From assembly GCA_903872345.1 (NCBI GenBank), contig CAIQKM010000109.1, positions 1-64,000 on the forward strand: 64,000 nt of DNA, written 5' to 3'. Position 1 is the first letter of the stretch. Each line of letters begins with the position of its first letter. This stretch comes from an uncultured Verrucomicrobia subdivision 3 bacterium. GTDB taxonomy: Bacteria > Verrucomicrobiota > Verrucomicrobiia > Limisphaerales > UBA11358. Position numbers and translations under genes: made by a program. The notes beneath the pieces are model-generated. The model searched no databases and had not been told where the DNA came from. It saw nothing but the letters and a program-made list of their open reading frames with translations. Shown piece after piece: positions 56,523 through 64,000 of the stretch.

Positions 56523-58850
56523 TCAATTGGAATCCGGCAACCATAAAATCGGCTGGGTGATGGCGATATTTCGCTGCACTTCCTCATCGGCGGGATCCGG
56601 TTTAAGGGTTTTCCAAAGCTCCAGATATTTCGCCTCATTCAACGCCAACCCGGCAAACAGCAGCGCCGATTGCCGCGCAGGCCAACCGTCCCAAGCCTGC
56701 ACATCCGGCTTGAGCGGCCACTTTGATTTGTCCGCCACGAAGGGATACAGATATTCGACCGCCCGGTGAATATTGCGTCCATCCGGCAAGGTGTAATTCC
56801 AGAGATTGTCCGCCGGGGTGCTCAGCACCTGGCACATCGTGACCATGTTATCGAGCTGAAACAGGGAATAGCCATAAGGCTTCGTGCGCCGCAATTCCTG
56901 CGGAAAGCTGCCATCCGCAGCCATCTGGCCGGGCACGAAAACTTCCTTGAACTGCCGGCGACATTCCGCCAGCGGCGCCGTCTCGCCGGCGAACTTGGCA
57001 AACACCGCCACTTGCAGCCAATAGGCGACCGCATGGTTGTTCTTCGCGGCGGCTTCCGCGCGGCCATTCTCGCTGGCCAGCATCCAGTCCGTGTACTCGC
57101 GAAACCATTGTTTCAGACCCGACACGGTTTCGGCCGGAAAGGTGCCGGATTTTTCAAGTTTTTCAACGGCAACCGGCACTTCGATGAGGTGAAGGGTATC
57201 AATGATGCCGATGCCGCGACCGGGAGAAACCCCGGGCACCGCCTGCGCATATTTCAGGTGCGGGTTCATACGCGTGGCCGGATCCAGAAAAAATACGCGC
57301 AGCAATTCATTCGCTTTGGCGGCGTAACGGTCATCGCCCGTCAACTCATAGGCGGCCCCGAGCGCCGCCACGGCATCCCGCAAGTGGCGGAGGGCCAGCC
57401 GGTGCTGGTTGAAATTGGCGGGGTTGGTCTGGCCATCCCGTTGAATGTAGGGCAGACCGTCGGGTTTATTCGGATCCGGCCACCAGTAATCACCATTGGA
57501 ATAATAGTCATTGGTCCCGCCGGCGCTAAACCGCGCGGTATAGGCAGTGATGGTGATGGGCGCCAGCGACAGCGCCTCCCCTGCCCTTTTCAAGATGCGT
57601 TCGCGGTCTATCGCGCCAACCTCAAGACGATGCGTTGCCGGGGATGGATCAAGCAGTTGCATTCGGTCAGCCGCCGCCTCCGAAAATCCGGCCAGCACCT
57701 GCTCGTATTTAGGCTGCCGATACTCCCGCGCCGCCGCCCGCAGTTGCGGCGCAAAGGAAGCCGGGTCGAAATCCTTGATCTGTTCGAAAGGCCAGGTCTT
57801 GGACGTATCGGCGACATACGGCAACATAAAATCCAGCGCCTGGGCCAGGGCATATTGCCCGCCGGCCAGTCGCACCCGCCAAAGATCCACGCCCACATGC
57901 TCGGACAACGTGGCCAGCGTATAGAGCGCTTCCAGATTGAAATGCGAATAGCCAAAGGACGCCGTCCGCGCCAGTTCCAACGGCTGCCGGCCATCGGCTT
58001 CGATTTGTACGGCAATGCGCTTCACCTTGGCCACTTCCGCAATTTGCCGGGCCAAGTCGGTCCTGCCCAGCACCAGCGCCAGTTCCATGGCCTGCACATC
58101 ATAAAAGGTGCCATGATTGTTGCGGGCCGCCGCCTCCGCCATGCCATTCCGGCTGGTCAACAGCCAGTTCAAATAGCTTTCCAGCCAGGTTTTGAAAGCG
58201 CTCCGGTCCGCCGGCGTCCAGTGCGCTGAACCAGCCAGGAGTTGGGCCGCATCGGCGGCAAGCGATAGGGACCGGCCTTCCAGAATTCCCGTGCCGCGCC
58301 CCGTATTCTCACCGGGCACCGCCTGGGCAAATTGCAGACTGGGATTCATGCGCGTGGCGGGATTCAGAAACCAAACCCGCAAATCTTCCGCCGCATGTTG
58401 GGCGTAAGCCTCCTTGCCCGTGAAATAATAAGCCAGTGCCAGCGTTTCGACATTCCCAGCCATTTTACCCATGCGACCATGGTCAAACGCCTCATCCCGG
58501 CTTTCCGGATTCACCTTCCCGTCATGCCGGATGTACGGAAGCCCATCCGGCTTGGCGGGGTCGGGCCAGAAATAGGGCGCCTGGCTCATGTAATCATGCT
58601 TGTCCCCGCTCGGCGGAACTTTGCCTTTGTCCATCACCGAAGCCGGCGGCATTTTAAGCGCCTTGTCGGCCGCTTTCACCAAAGCGGCCAGCGCCGGTCC
58701 CAAGACCGGGTCATGGGCGGCCAATCGGGCCTTGGCTTCGGCCAACGCTCCCGGTCGGCCGGCAAAATAGACCGGGACCGGGCTGTCATCCGCCCGGGCC
58801 AGCCGTACAATCATGAAAACCAAACCGAGTAACAGACAGATTTTTTTCAT
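56523..58850 (-). CDS. Exported tandem alginate-lyase-superfamily protein (two PL38-like halves)
   Basis: The 775-residue protein has a signal peptide (MKKICLLLGLVFMIVRLARA-D). Residues ~60-390 and ~410-770 are repeats of one another. First half: YFWPDPAKPDGLPYIRHDGK, FLNPATRMNPSLQFAQAVPG, NTGRGTGILEG, EAAARNNHGTFYDVQAMEL. Second half: YWWPDPNKPDGLPYIQRDGQ, FLDPATRMNPHLKYAQAVPG, SPGRGIGIIDT, EAAAKNNHAVAYWLQVAVF. Each half carries the NNH motif and the (alpha/alpha) toroid pattern of the alginate lyase superfamily (pfam05426, PL38-like). It would cut uronate-rich polymers by beta-elimination in the periplasm. Single-copy relatives of about 390 residues are usual, so this is an internal duplication. 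It is convergent with the BMC-T gene. Confidence 0.85.
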   Translation of the reverse strand: MKKICLLLGLVFMIVRLARADDSPVPVYFAGRPGALAEAKARLAAHDPVLGPALAALVKAADKALKMPPASVMDKGKVPPSGDKHDYMSQAPYFWPDPAKPDGLPYIRHDGKVNPESRDEAFDHGRMGKMAGNVETLALAYYFTGKEAYAQHAAEDLRVWFLNPATRMNPSLQFAQAVPGENTGRGTGILEGRSLSLAADAAQLLAGSAHWTPADRSAFKTWLESYLNWLLTSRNGMAEAAARNNHGTFYDVQAMELALVLGRTDLARQIAEVAKVKRIAVQIEADGRQPLELARTASFGYSHFNLEALYTLATLSEHVGVDLWRVRLAGGQYALAQALDFMLPYVADTSKTWPFEQIKDFDPASFAPQLRAAAREYRQPKYEQVLAGFSEAAADRMQLLDPSPATHRLEVGAIDRERILKRAGEALSLAPITITAYTARFSAGGTNDYYSNGDYWWPDPNKPDGLPYIQRDGQTNPANFNQHRLALRHLRDAVAALGAAYELTGDDRYAAKANELLRVFFLDPATRMNPHLKYAQAVPGVSPGRGIGIIDTLHLIEVPVAVEKLEKSGTFPAETVSGLKQWFREYTDWMLASENGRAEAAAKNNHAVAYWLQVAVFAKFAGETAPLAECRRQFKEVFVPGQMAADGSFPQELRRTKPYGYSLFQLDNMVTMCQVLSTPADNLWNYTLPDGRNIHRAVEYLYPFVADKSKWPLKPDVQAWDGWPARQSALLFAGLALNEAKYLELWKTLKPDPADEEVQRNIAITQPILWLPDSN

Positions 58851-59238
58851 GTATGATTTTTCTTACGGCCTATTGGCGGTCAGAGTCAATACGGCGGTTT
58901 CGCCCGGCGTGGCGACACTCGCCACCGCAACTGTTTCCGTCATTGGCATAATTATACGTCTCCGGCCTGCATATAGTTACAGTTACGCCGCCGGTGAACC
59001 AGCGGACGATCCCATATTGTCGAGCAATTGACCGTCTCCCGCCAGTCCGAATCGAACTGTATTGACCGCCTCCAGACAGGCAACCCCGGCCCGGCGGTTT
59101 CGCAAGACAGCGTGGCATTGAGTTTTGGTTTTCATGGTGGGTGGTTGATTCGTGATATGAAATAAGAGCATGGCTGACATGCCGACGTTCTCCCCTGGGC
59201 GTAATCCGTCTCCCGCACCATTGCGGCATACTACCGGG
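58851..59238. other. 388-bp gap without a supported gene
   Basis: Between the tandem lyase and the RNase II-like gene no frame shows coding character. Minus-strand frames at about 58983-59131 (starting MKTKTQCHAVLRNRR) and 58870-58953 (ending VASVATPGETAVLTLTANRP) look vaguely like a decayed surface-protein gene but are too short to support. A promoter for the lyase may lie at about 58860-58990, where AT-rich words (CATAATTATACG) occur. Confidence 0.35.
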
Positions 59239-60756
59239 TCACGCGCGGGCAAAATCAATGAACCCGCGTTGCACATCCGTGTGGATCAGTTTGACGCGGA
59301 CGTGGTCGCCCACTTTCAGCCCTTGGAAGCCGAGGGTCAGCCGGCCTTCGGCCGGTGGCTGGAGCAGCCGTACCCACGTGCCTTTGTCCGCCGCCCCGGT
59401 GACAACGGCATCGAATAGTTGCCCGTTCTTCCCCGATAGCAGCAACGCCGCCGCCGACTTGCCAACCCGGCGCTCCACCTTGGTGGCGGCATCTTCCTGG
59501 CTGGTGCAGTGCTTGGCGAGTTCAGCCAGATCCGCAATGGCATACGGGAGCGGCGCCCCGGCCAGTGCGGCTTTCAGGAGCCGTTGTGTAATGAGATCGG
59601 GAAAACGGCGGTTGGGCGCGGTCGAATGGGAATAATCCTTCACGGCCAGCGCAAAGTGTCCGGGGGCGTCACCACCGGGCAGATCCAGCGCATATTCGCC
59701 CCGCCCCATCAGTTTGATCACGGCCAGGGAGAGATCGCCAAATTTCTCCGGAGCGGCGGCGCGACGCCGGGTGAGAAAACCTTCGAGTGCGACACCATCC
59801 GGAGCGGCGGGAAGCTGCTCTTTCAGATCGGCCGCGAGTTGCACGATGCGCGCCCAGCGTTCCGGATCACGCAACACGCGCCGGAGGGAGGGAAAGTTAT
59901 TCTTTGCCAGAAAAATCGCCGTGACGGCATTTGCCGCCACCATGAACTCCTCAATCAACTGCGTCGCCCGGTTGGCTTGGTCCAGTTCCAGCGCCGCCAG
60001 GGCGTCGCCGGTGAAAACTGTTTGCACCTCCTGCGACTCCAGGCTGAGCGCACCCAGCTGATGGCGCCGTCCGGTGAGACGCTGCGCCATGCGATCTTGC
60101 AGACGGAGATTCTCCGCCAGCCCGGGAACATCCACGATGCGCTTGGGAGCCGGACCAGAGCCGGTCAGCCACGCGGCGGCACTGTTATAGGCCAGCTTGG
60201 CGTGATTGTTTACCTGCGCCCGGTAAAGCGCCGAGGCAACGGGTGATCCGTCAGCATTGAATGTCATGTCCACCACGAGGGCGAGGCGATCTTGATCTTC
60301 GCTTAATGACGTAAGATCGGTGGAGAGCGCTTCCGGCAGCATGGGAAAATTAATGGCCGGCGTATAAACCGAAGTCGTATTCCGCGCCGCATGGGCGTCG
60401 AGCGCCGAGCCTTGGCGCACCAATGCGTCCACATCCGCAATCGCCACCAAAATGCGCACCTGCCCGCCGGCGAGCGATTCGGCCACCGTCAGTTGGTCCA
60501 AATCGCGGGAGTCATCATTATCAATGGAAGCCCACGGCAGGTGGCGCAAATCACATGCCTGTTCCGGTACGGCGGCCGGATGAACCATGCCCGCCAACTC
60601 CTTTTGCGCCGCCGGCGGAAAATCCGGTTCCAGACCGCGCTCAATCATGGCCTGACGCGCAATGGCGGCAAGCGTGGCACGATCCGTCGCCACGCTGCCG
60701 GCAACCGCGACTGGTTCATGGCGTCCGGCGGCGTTGGCGATCGGATATGGTTTCAT
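59239..60756 (-). CDS. RNase II-family exoribonuclease (RNB domain)
   Basis: The 505-residue protein carries the RNB catalytic core: HLPWASIDNDDSRDLDQLTVAE (residues 69-90) holds the metal-binding Asp cluster, followed by VAIADVDALVRQGSALDAHAARNTTSVY and FPMLPEALSTDLTSLSEDQDRLALVVDM. The family HSTAPNRRFPDLITQRLL string is at about residue 375. A C-terminal S1 domain lies at about 440-505 (LGFQGLKVGDHVRVKLIHTDVQRG). It lacks the N-terminal cold-shock domains of RNase II and RNase R, as in shorter RNB proteins of plastids, cyanobacteria and Verrucomicrobiota. It degrades RNA 3' to 5'. Confidence 0.93.
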   Translation of the reverse strand: MKPYPIANAAGRHEPVAVAGSVATDRATLAAIARQAMIERGLEPDFPPAAQKELAGMVHPAAVPEQACDLRHLPWASIDNDDSRDLDQLTVAESLAGGQVRILVAIADVDALVRQGSALDAHAARNTTSVYTPAINFPMLPEALSTDLTSLSEDQDRLALVVDMTFNADGSPVASALYRAQVNNHAKLAYNSAAAWLTGSGPAPKRIVDVPGLAENLRLQDRMAQRLTGRRHQLGALSLESQEVQTVFTGDALAALELDQANRATQLIEEFMVAANAVTAIFLAKNNFPSLRRVLRDPERWARIVQLAADLKEQLPAAPDGVALEGFLTRRRAAAPEKFGDLSLAVIKLMGRGEYALDLPGGDAPGHFALAVKDYSHSTAPNRRFPDLITQRLLKAALAGAPLPYAIADLAELAKHCTSQEDAATKVERRVGKSAAALLLSGKNGQLFDAVVTGAADKGTWVRLLQPPAEGRLTLGFQGLKVGDHVRVKLIHTDVQRGFIDFARA

Positions 60757-60873
60757 AAATTGGGTGACCTGACTCGGTGGCTAATGATCGATTCTTTACC
60801 CGCCAACTCAAGAGCCTTTTTTGCAAAACAAATTTCAGGCATGGCAAGAGGCGACGAGCCGTTGCCTCCCCGG

Positions 60874-63837
60874 TCACGGCAGCACGCTTTTCAAATAACG
60901 CCCCGTGTGGCTGGCGGGATTTTTGCAAACTGCTTCTGGCGTCCCTTCGGCCACGATCTTGCCGCCGCCGGAACCGCCTTCAGGCCCGAGGTCAATGACC
61001 CAGTCGGCGGTTTTGATGACATCAAGGTTGTGCTCGATGATGACCAGGGTGTTGCCGGTGTCGCGCAGACGGAACAGCACTTCCAAGAGTTTGGCCACGT
61101 CGTGGAAATGCAAGCCCGTGGTGGGTTCGTCCAGAATGTATAATGTGCGACCGGTAGCTTTGCGGGAAAGTTCGGTGGCCAGTTTCACGCGCTGGGCTTC
61201 GCCACCGCTAAGTGTGGTGGCTTGCTGTCCGAGCCGCAGGTAGCCGAGGCCAACTTCGGCCAGGGTTTGCAAGGGATCGGCAATCTTGGGCACGGCGCGA
61301 AAGAAGTCCACGCCCTCGTCCACGGTCATGTCGAGTACGTCAGCGATGTTCTTGCCCTTGTAGGCGATCTCGAGCGTTTCGCGATTGTAACGCTTGCCGT
61401 TGCAGGCCTCGCACGTGACGTACACAGCCGGCAGAAAGTTCATCTCAATTTTGAGAATGCCGTCGCCTTCGCATTTTTCGCAGCGACCGCCCTTGACGTT
61501 GAAGCTGAAACGGCCGGGCTCATAGCCGCGCACCTTGGCGGCGGGCAGTTTCGCAAAGAGGTCGCGGATGTGATTAAACATGCCGGTGTAGGTGGCGGGA
61601 TTACTGCGCGGCGTGCGGCCAATGGGGGTCTGGTCGATGACGATGACCTTGTCCAAACTCTCGTAGCCCTTGAGGGCGCGATGTTCACCAGGACGTTCCT
61701 TGGAACCGTAAAATTTGCGGAACAACGCACGGCGCAAGATGTCATCCACAAAGGTGCTCTTGCCGGAACCGCTCACGCCGGTCACACAGGTGAGGGTGCC
61801 CAGCGGAATCCGAACATCAATGTTCTGCAGATTGTTTTCCTTGGCCCCGAGGATTTCGAGCCAGCCTTTTTCCTCGGTGGGGGCAACGCGCTTTTTGGGC
61901 ACGGGAATGCACAGTTCGCCGGTCAGATACTGGCCGGTGAGCGAGGTGCGGTGGGCGAGGATTTCCGCGAGCGTGCCGGCGGCGACGAGTTCGCCACCAT
62001 GAACCCCGGCACCGGGGCCGAGATCGAGAATGTAATCGGCGGCGCGGATGGTGTCGGCGTCGTGTTCCACCACGAGCACGGTGTTGCCGAGATCGCGCAG
62101 GCCCTTGAGCGTGGCGAGCAGACGGTCGTTGTCGCGTTGATGCAGGCCGATGCTGGGTTCGTCGAGCACATAGAGCACGCCGACGAGTGCCGCCCCAATC
62201 TGGGTGGCCAGGCGGATGCGCTGGGCTTCGCCGCCGCTGAGGGTACCGCTCTCGCGATCCAGGGTGAGGTAGCCGAGCCCGACGTTGCGGAGGAATCCGA
62301 GCCGGGCGCGGATTTCCTTAACCACTTCGCCGGCGATTTTTTGCTGGAATTCGGTGAGCTTGAGCGCGACAAAAAACTCGTCCGCCTTGTCCACGGACAG
62401 GCCGCAGACATCCATGATAGACAGCCCGGGAATTTTGATTTTGGACCGCTTGTTTTTGAACTGCGAGGTGAACTCCTCGCCGCCGAGGGTCACCGCCAGA
62501 ATTTCCGGCTTAAGCCGTTTGCCATTGCAACCATCACAGAATTCCGGGCTCATGTAGGCCTTGAGCCGGTTGCGGATGAATTCGCTTTCGCTGTCGGTGG
62601 CGAGGCGTTCCAGATTGGGCAGCACGCCTTCAAAGGGCCGGTCAATCTTGCTCACCTTGCCGCTGCGCCAAAAAGAAAACTCAACATTATCCTCGCCGGA
62701 CCCATGCATCAGAACCTTGCGGAAATTCTCCGGCAAATCCTTATAAGGAGTTTCCAGACTCACATTGAAATGCCCGGCCAGAGAGCGCAACATGGCCTTG
62801 TAATACATGATCAGGCGCTTGCCGGCGCGCCGCCACGGCTGGATGGCACCATCCAGCGGAAGCTCCATATCAGGAACGACCAGCGCCTCATCAAAGACCA
62901 TCTTCTGACCAAGTCCATGGCAGATGGGACAGGCCCCGGCGGGGGCGTTGAACGAGAAATGCTTCGCCGTGGGCGGGTCGTAGCTCTTGCCGGTGGCCGG
63001 TGAGCACATCTTGTTGGAGTGCAGCGTCTCAATCCATTCGCTGGCGGCGGGCGTGGTAGCGGTTTCCCCAGCCTTGGCTTTGATTGCCGCCACCCCTGCC
63101 CCTTCGGGCAATTGGTGCAGCGTGAACATCACGCCCTCACCCCAGCGCAGTGCGGTTTCGGCGGAATCGCCGAGGCGCACGCGGATCTTGTCGTCAATGA
63201 CCAGGCGGTCCACCACCACCTCGATGTTGTGATATTTCTTTTTGTCGAGCTTCACGCGAGCGACGTTTTCGCCGAGCTCGATCATCTGGCCATCCACGCG
63301 GGCGCGGACAAAGCCTTCGCGCGCCAGGCGTTCAAAGACATCGCGGAACTCGCCTTTCTGACGGCGGATCACCGGCGCGAGCAGCATCACCTTGGTCTTG
63401 GGCGGCAGCGCGAGAATTTTATCCACGATGTCGCTGGTGGACTGCGTGGAAATGGGCACGCCGGTCTCGGGACAATGCGCCTGCCCAATGTGCGCGTACA
63501 GCAGGCGCAGGTAATCGTAAATCTCGGTGGTGGTGGCGATAATCGAACGCGGGCTGCTGCCGGAACTGCGCTGTTCGATGGCGATGGCGGGCGAGAGCCC
63601 CTCGATGAAATCCACATCCGGCTTCTGCAACTGGTCCAAAAACTGGCGGGCATAGGCGGAAAGCGACTCGACGTATTTGCGCTGCCCCTCGGCGTAAATG
63701 GTGTCGAAGGCGAGCGACGATTTGCCGCTGCCGCTCAGGCCGGTGATCACCACCAGCTTGTCGCGGGGAATTTCCAGCGTCAGGTTCTTGAGGTTGTGCT
63801 CGCGCGCCCCTCCGATTTTAATGAATGCTTTGCTCAC
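60874..63837 (-). CDS. uvrA: Excinuclease ABC subunit A
   Basis: I take the GTG at 63837 ([19 protein letters not shown]) because the longer frame opens with TTG and an untypical leader. The 987-residue protein has two ABC ATPase units: first Walker [22 protein letters not shown] (residues 29-50) and second [16 protein letters not shown] near 640. The two signature regions are [21 protein letters not shown] and [21 protein letters not shown]. Zn-binding Cys pairs are in [27 protein letters not shown] and [10 protein letters not shown]. It recognises bulky DNA lesions with UvrB in nucleotide excision repair. Its upstream gap holds repeat copy C. Confidence 0.98.
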   Translation of the reverse strand: MSKAFIKIGGAREHNLKNLTLEIPRDKLVVITGLSGSGKSSLAFDTIYAEGQRKYVESLSAYARQFLDQLQKPDVDFIEGLSPAIAIEQRSSGSSPRSIIATTTEIYDYLRLLYAHIGQAHCPETGVPISTQSTSDIVDKILALPPKTKVMLLAPVIRRQKGEFRDVFERLAREGFVRARVDGQMIELGENVARVKLDKKKYHNIEVVVDRLVIDDKIRVRLGDSAETALRWGEGVMFTLHQLPEGAGVAAIKAKAGETATTPAASEWIETLHSNKMCSPATGKSYDPPTAKHFSFNAPAGACPICHGLGQKMVFDEALVVPDMELPLDGAIQPWRRAGKRLIMYYKAMLRSLAGHFNVSLETPYKDLPENFRKVLMHGSGEDNVEFSFWRSGKVSKIDRPFEGVLPNLERLATDSESEFIRNRLKAYMSPEFCDGCNGKRLKPEILAVTLGGEEFTSQFKNKRSKIKIPGLSIMDVCGLSVDKADEFFVALKLTEFQQKIAGEVVKEIRARLGFLRNVGLGYLTLDRESGTLSGGEAQRIRLATQIGAALVGVLYVLDEPSIGLHQRDNDRLLATLKGLRDLGNTVLVVEHDADTIRAADYILDLGPGAGVHGGELVAAGTLAEILAHRTSLTGQYLTGELCIPVPKKRVAPTEEKGWLEILGAKENNLQNIDVRIPLGTLTCVTGVSGSGKSTFVDDILRRALFRKFYGSKERPGEHRALKGYESLDKVIVIDQTPIGRTPRSNPATYTGMFNHIRDLFAKLPAAKVRGYEPGRFSFNVKGGRCEKCEGDGILKIEMNFLPAVYVTCEACNGKRYNRETLEIAYKGKNIADVLDMTVDEGVDFFRAVPKIADPLQTLAEVGLGYLRLGQQATTLSGGEAQRVKLATELSRKATGRTLYILDEPTTGLHFHDVAKLLEVLFRLRDTGNTLVIIEHNLDVIKTADWVIDLGPEGGSGGGKIVAEGTPEAVCKNPASHTGRYLKSVLP

Positions 63838-63936
63838 AATGGTCAATTTTGCTTCGTACCGAAAAATCAACCTACGCGAGGCCGGAAAAAAAGCAAAGCC
63901 GGAGTTGAAAATTCAACCCGGGCGGCTGCATTTATC

Positions 63937-63993
63937 GGAGCGCGGCTGTGCTAAAAGCCAGCCGCAGCAATGTCCGAACGTTCAGCCGCTCCG
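63937..63993. repeat. Hairpin repeat family, copy C with extended second arm
   Basis: The core 63937-63970 matches copies A (16344-16377) and B (37141-37174). GCGGCTG at about 63942-63948 can pair with CAGCCGC at about 63959-63965. Alternatively the longer CGGAGCGCGGCTG can pair with CAGCCGCTCCG at 63983-63993, so two mutually exclusive hairpins are possible. The element lies upstream of uvrA at the window end. Confidence 0.65.
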
Positions 63994-64000
63994 GATTGTT

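Noticed and set aside
58870-59229. Minus-strand frame in the gap before the RNase II gene as a real gene
   Set aside because: No domain, poor composition and inconsistent frames; at best a decayed fragment.

Overview
The window looks like a chromosomal segment from the Verrucomicrobiota, probably a soil or sediment Pedosphaera/Limisphaerales-type lineage. The evidence is the mix of genes: a complete PVM-type (Planctomycetes-Verrucomicrobia) bacterial microcompartment locus, a secreted polysaccharide lyase fused to fibronectin-III and beta-strand repeats, a lineage-type small HTH-like protein (43.7 kb), dispersed hairpin repeats, and high-GC core genes with many leaders lacking a Shine-Dalgarno sequence. 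No replication origin, rRNA operon or intact tRNA is present. Assignments rest on motifs read by eye; no database search was run. || Layout. 1-2.8 kb is the ragged end of an integrated element: a partial IS1380-type transposase, an orphan membrane protein, a truncated restriction-enzyme N-terminus, clustered GGGATACAA repeats and the 5' half of a tRNA-Lys(CUU) cut at its anticodon loop. 2.9-10.5 kb holds a small conserved ORF, a transglutaminase/DUF2569 fusion, a conserved unknown protein, tex, and a secreted GH43-like enzyme. 10.6-12.3 kb is an ATPase plus TOPRIM-like pair resembling an antiphage module. 12.4-20.2 kb has smc and a heterodimeric ABC exporter. 20.3-27.6 kb encodes a rhamnogalacturonan lyase (PL4-type) and a GH3 enzyme. 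27.7-32.9 kb is an operon of an exported unknown protein, pdxJ, serS and glgA. 33.1-38.2 kb has comEC, folB, a HAD-NUDIX fusion and an rluE-type pseudouridine synthase. 38.2-43.2 kb is a lower-GC defence patch: a SIR2-domain giant, a 23-codon restriction-gene remnant and an RloA-like ATPase. 43.7-46.3 kb has a conserved HTH-like protein and an O-antigen-ligase-like pair. 46.6-56.4 kb is the microcompartment locus. 56.5-63.8 kb has a tandem-duplicated alginate-lyase-like protein, an RNase II family enzyme and uvrA. || How genes cooperate. The microcompartment genes (pduL, three BMC-H, acetate-kinase homologue, three BMC-P, CoA-acylating aldehyde dehydrogenase, class II aldolase; divergently a DeoR regulator, an RnfC/PduS-like flavoprotein and a double-domain BMC-T) match the fuculose/rhamnulose-phosphate pathway: the aldolase makes DHAP and L-lactaldehyde inside the shell, and the lactaldehyde is oxidised through an acyl-CoA and acyl-phosphate to a carboxylate and ATP. 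The rhamnogalacturonan lyase, GH43, GH3 and alginate-lyase-like proteins are plausible upstream suppliers of plant or algal sugars, including rhamnose; this link is inferred. No rhamnose/fucose isomerase, kinase or lactaldehyde reductase gene is in the window. || Most unusual: a 444-bp unit in the microcompartment operon, containing only a GxxExxY gene between 30-bp inverted repeats, and a 96-bp gene-less unit with the same ends, together bracketing the aldehyde dehydrogenase gene; a covarying hairpin repeat family; and two truncated copies of the same restriction gene 5' end at two candidate defence sites.
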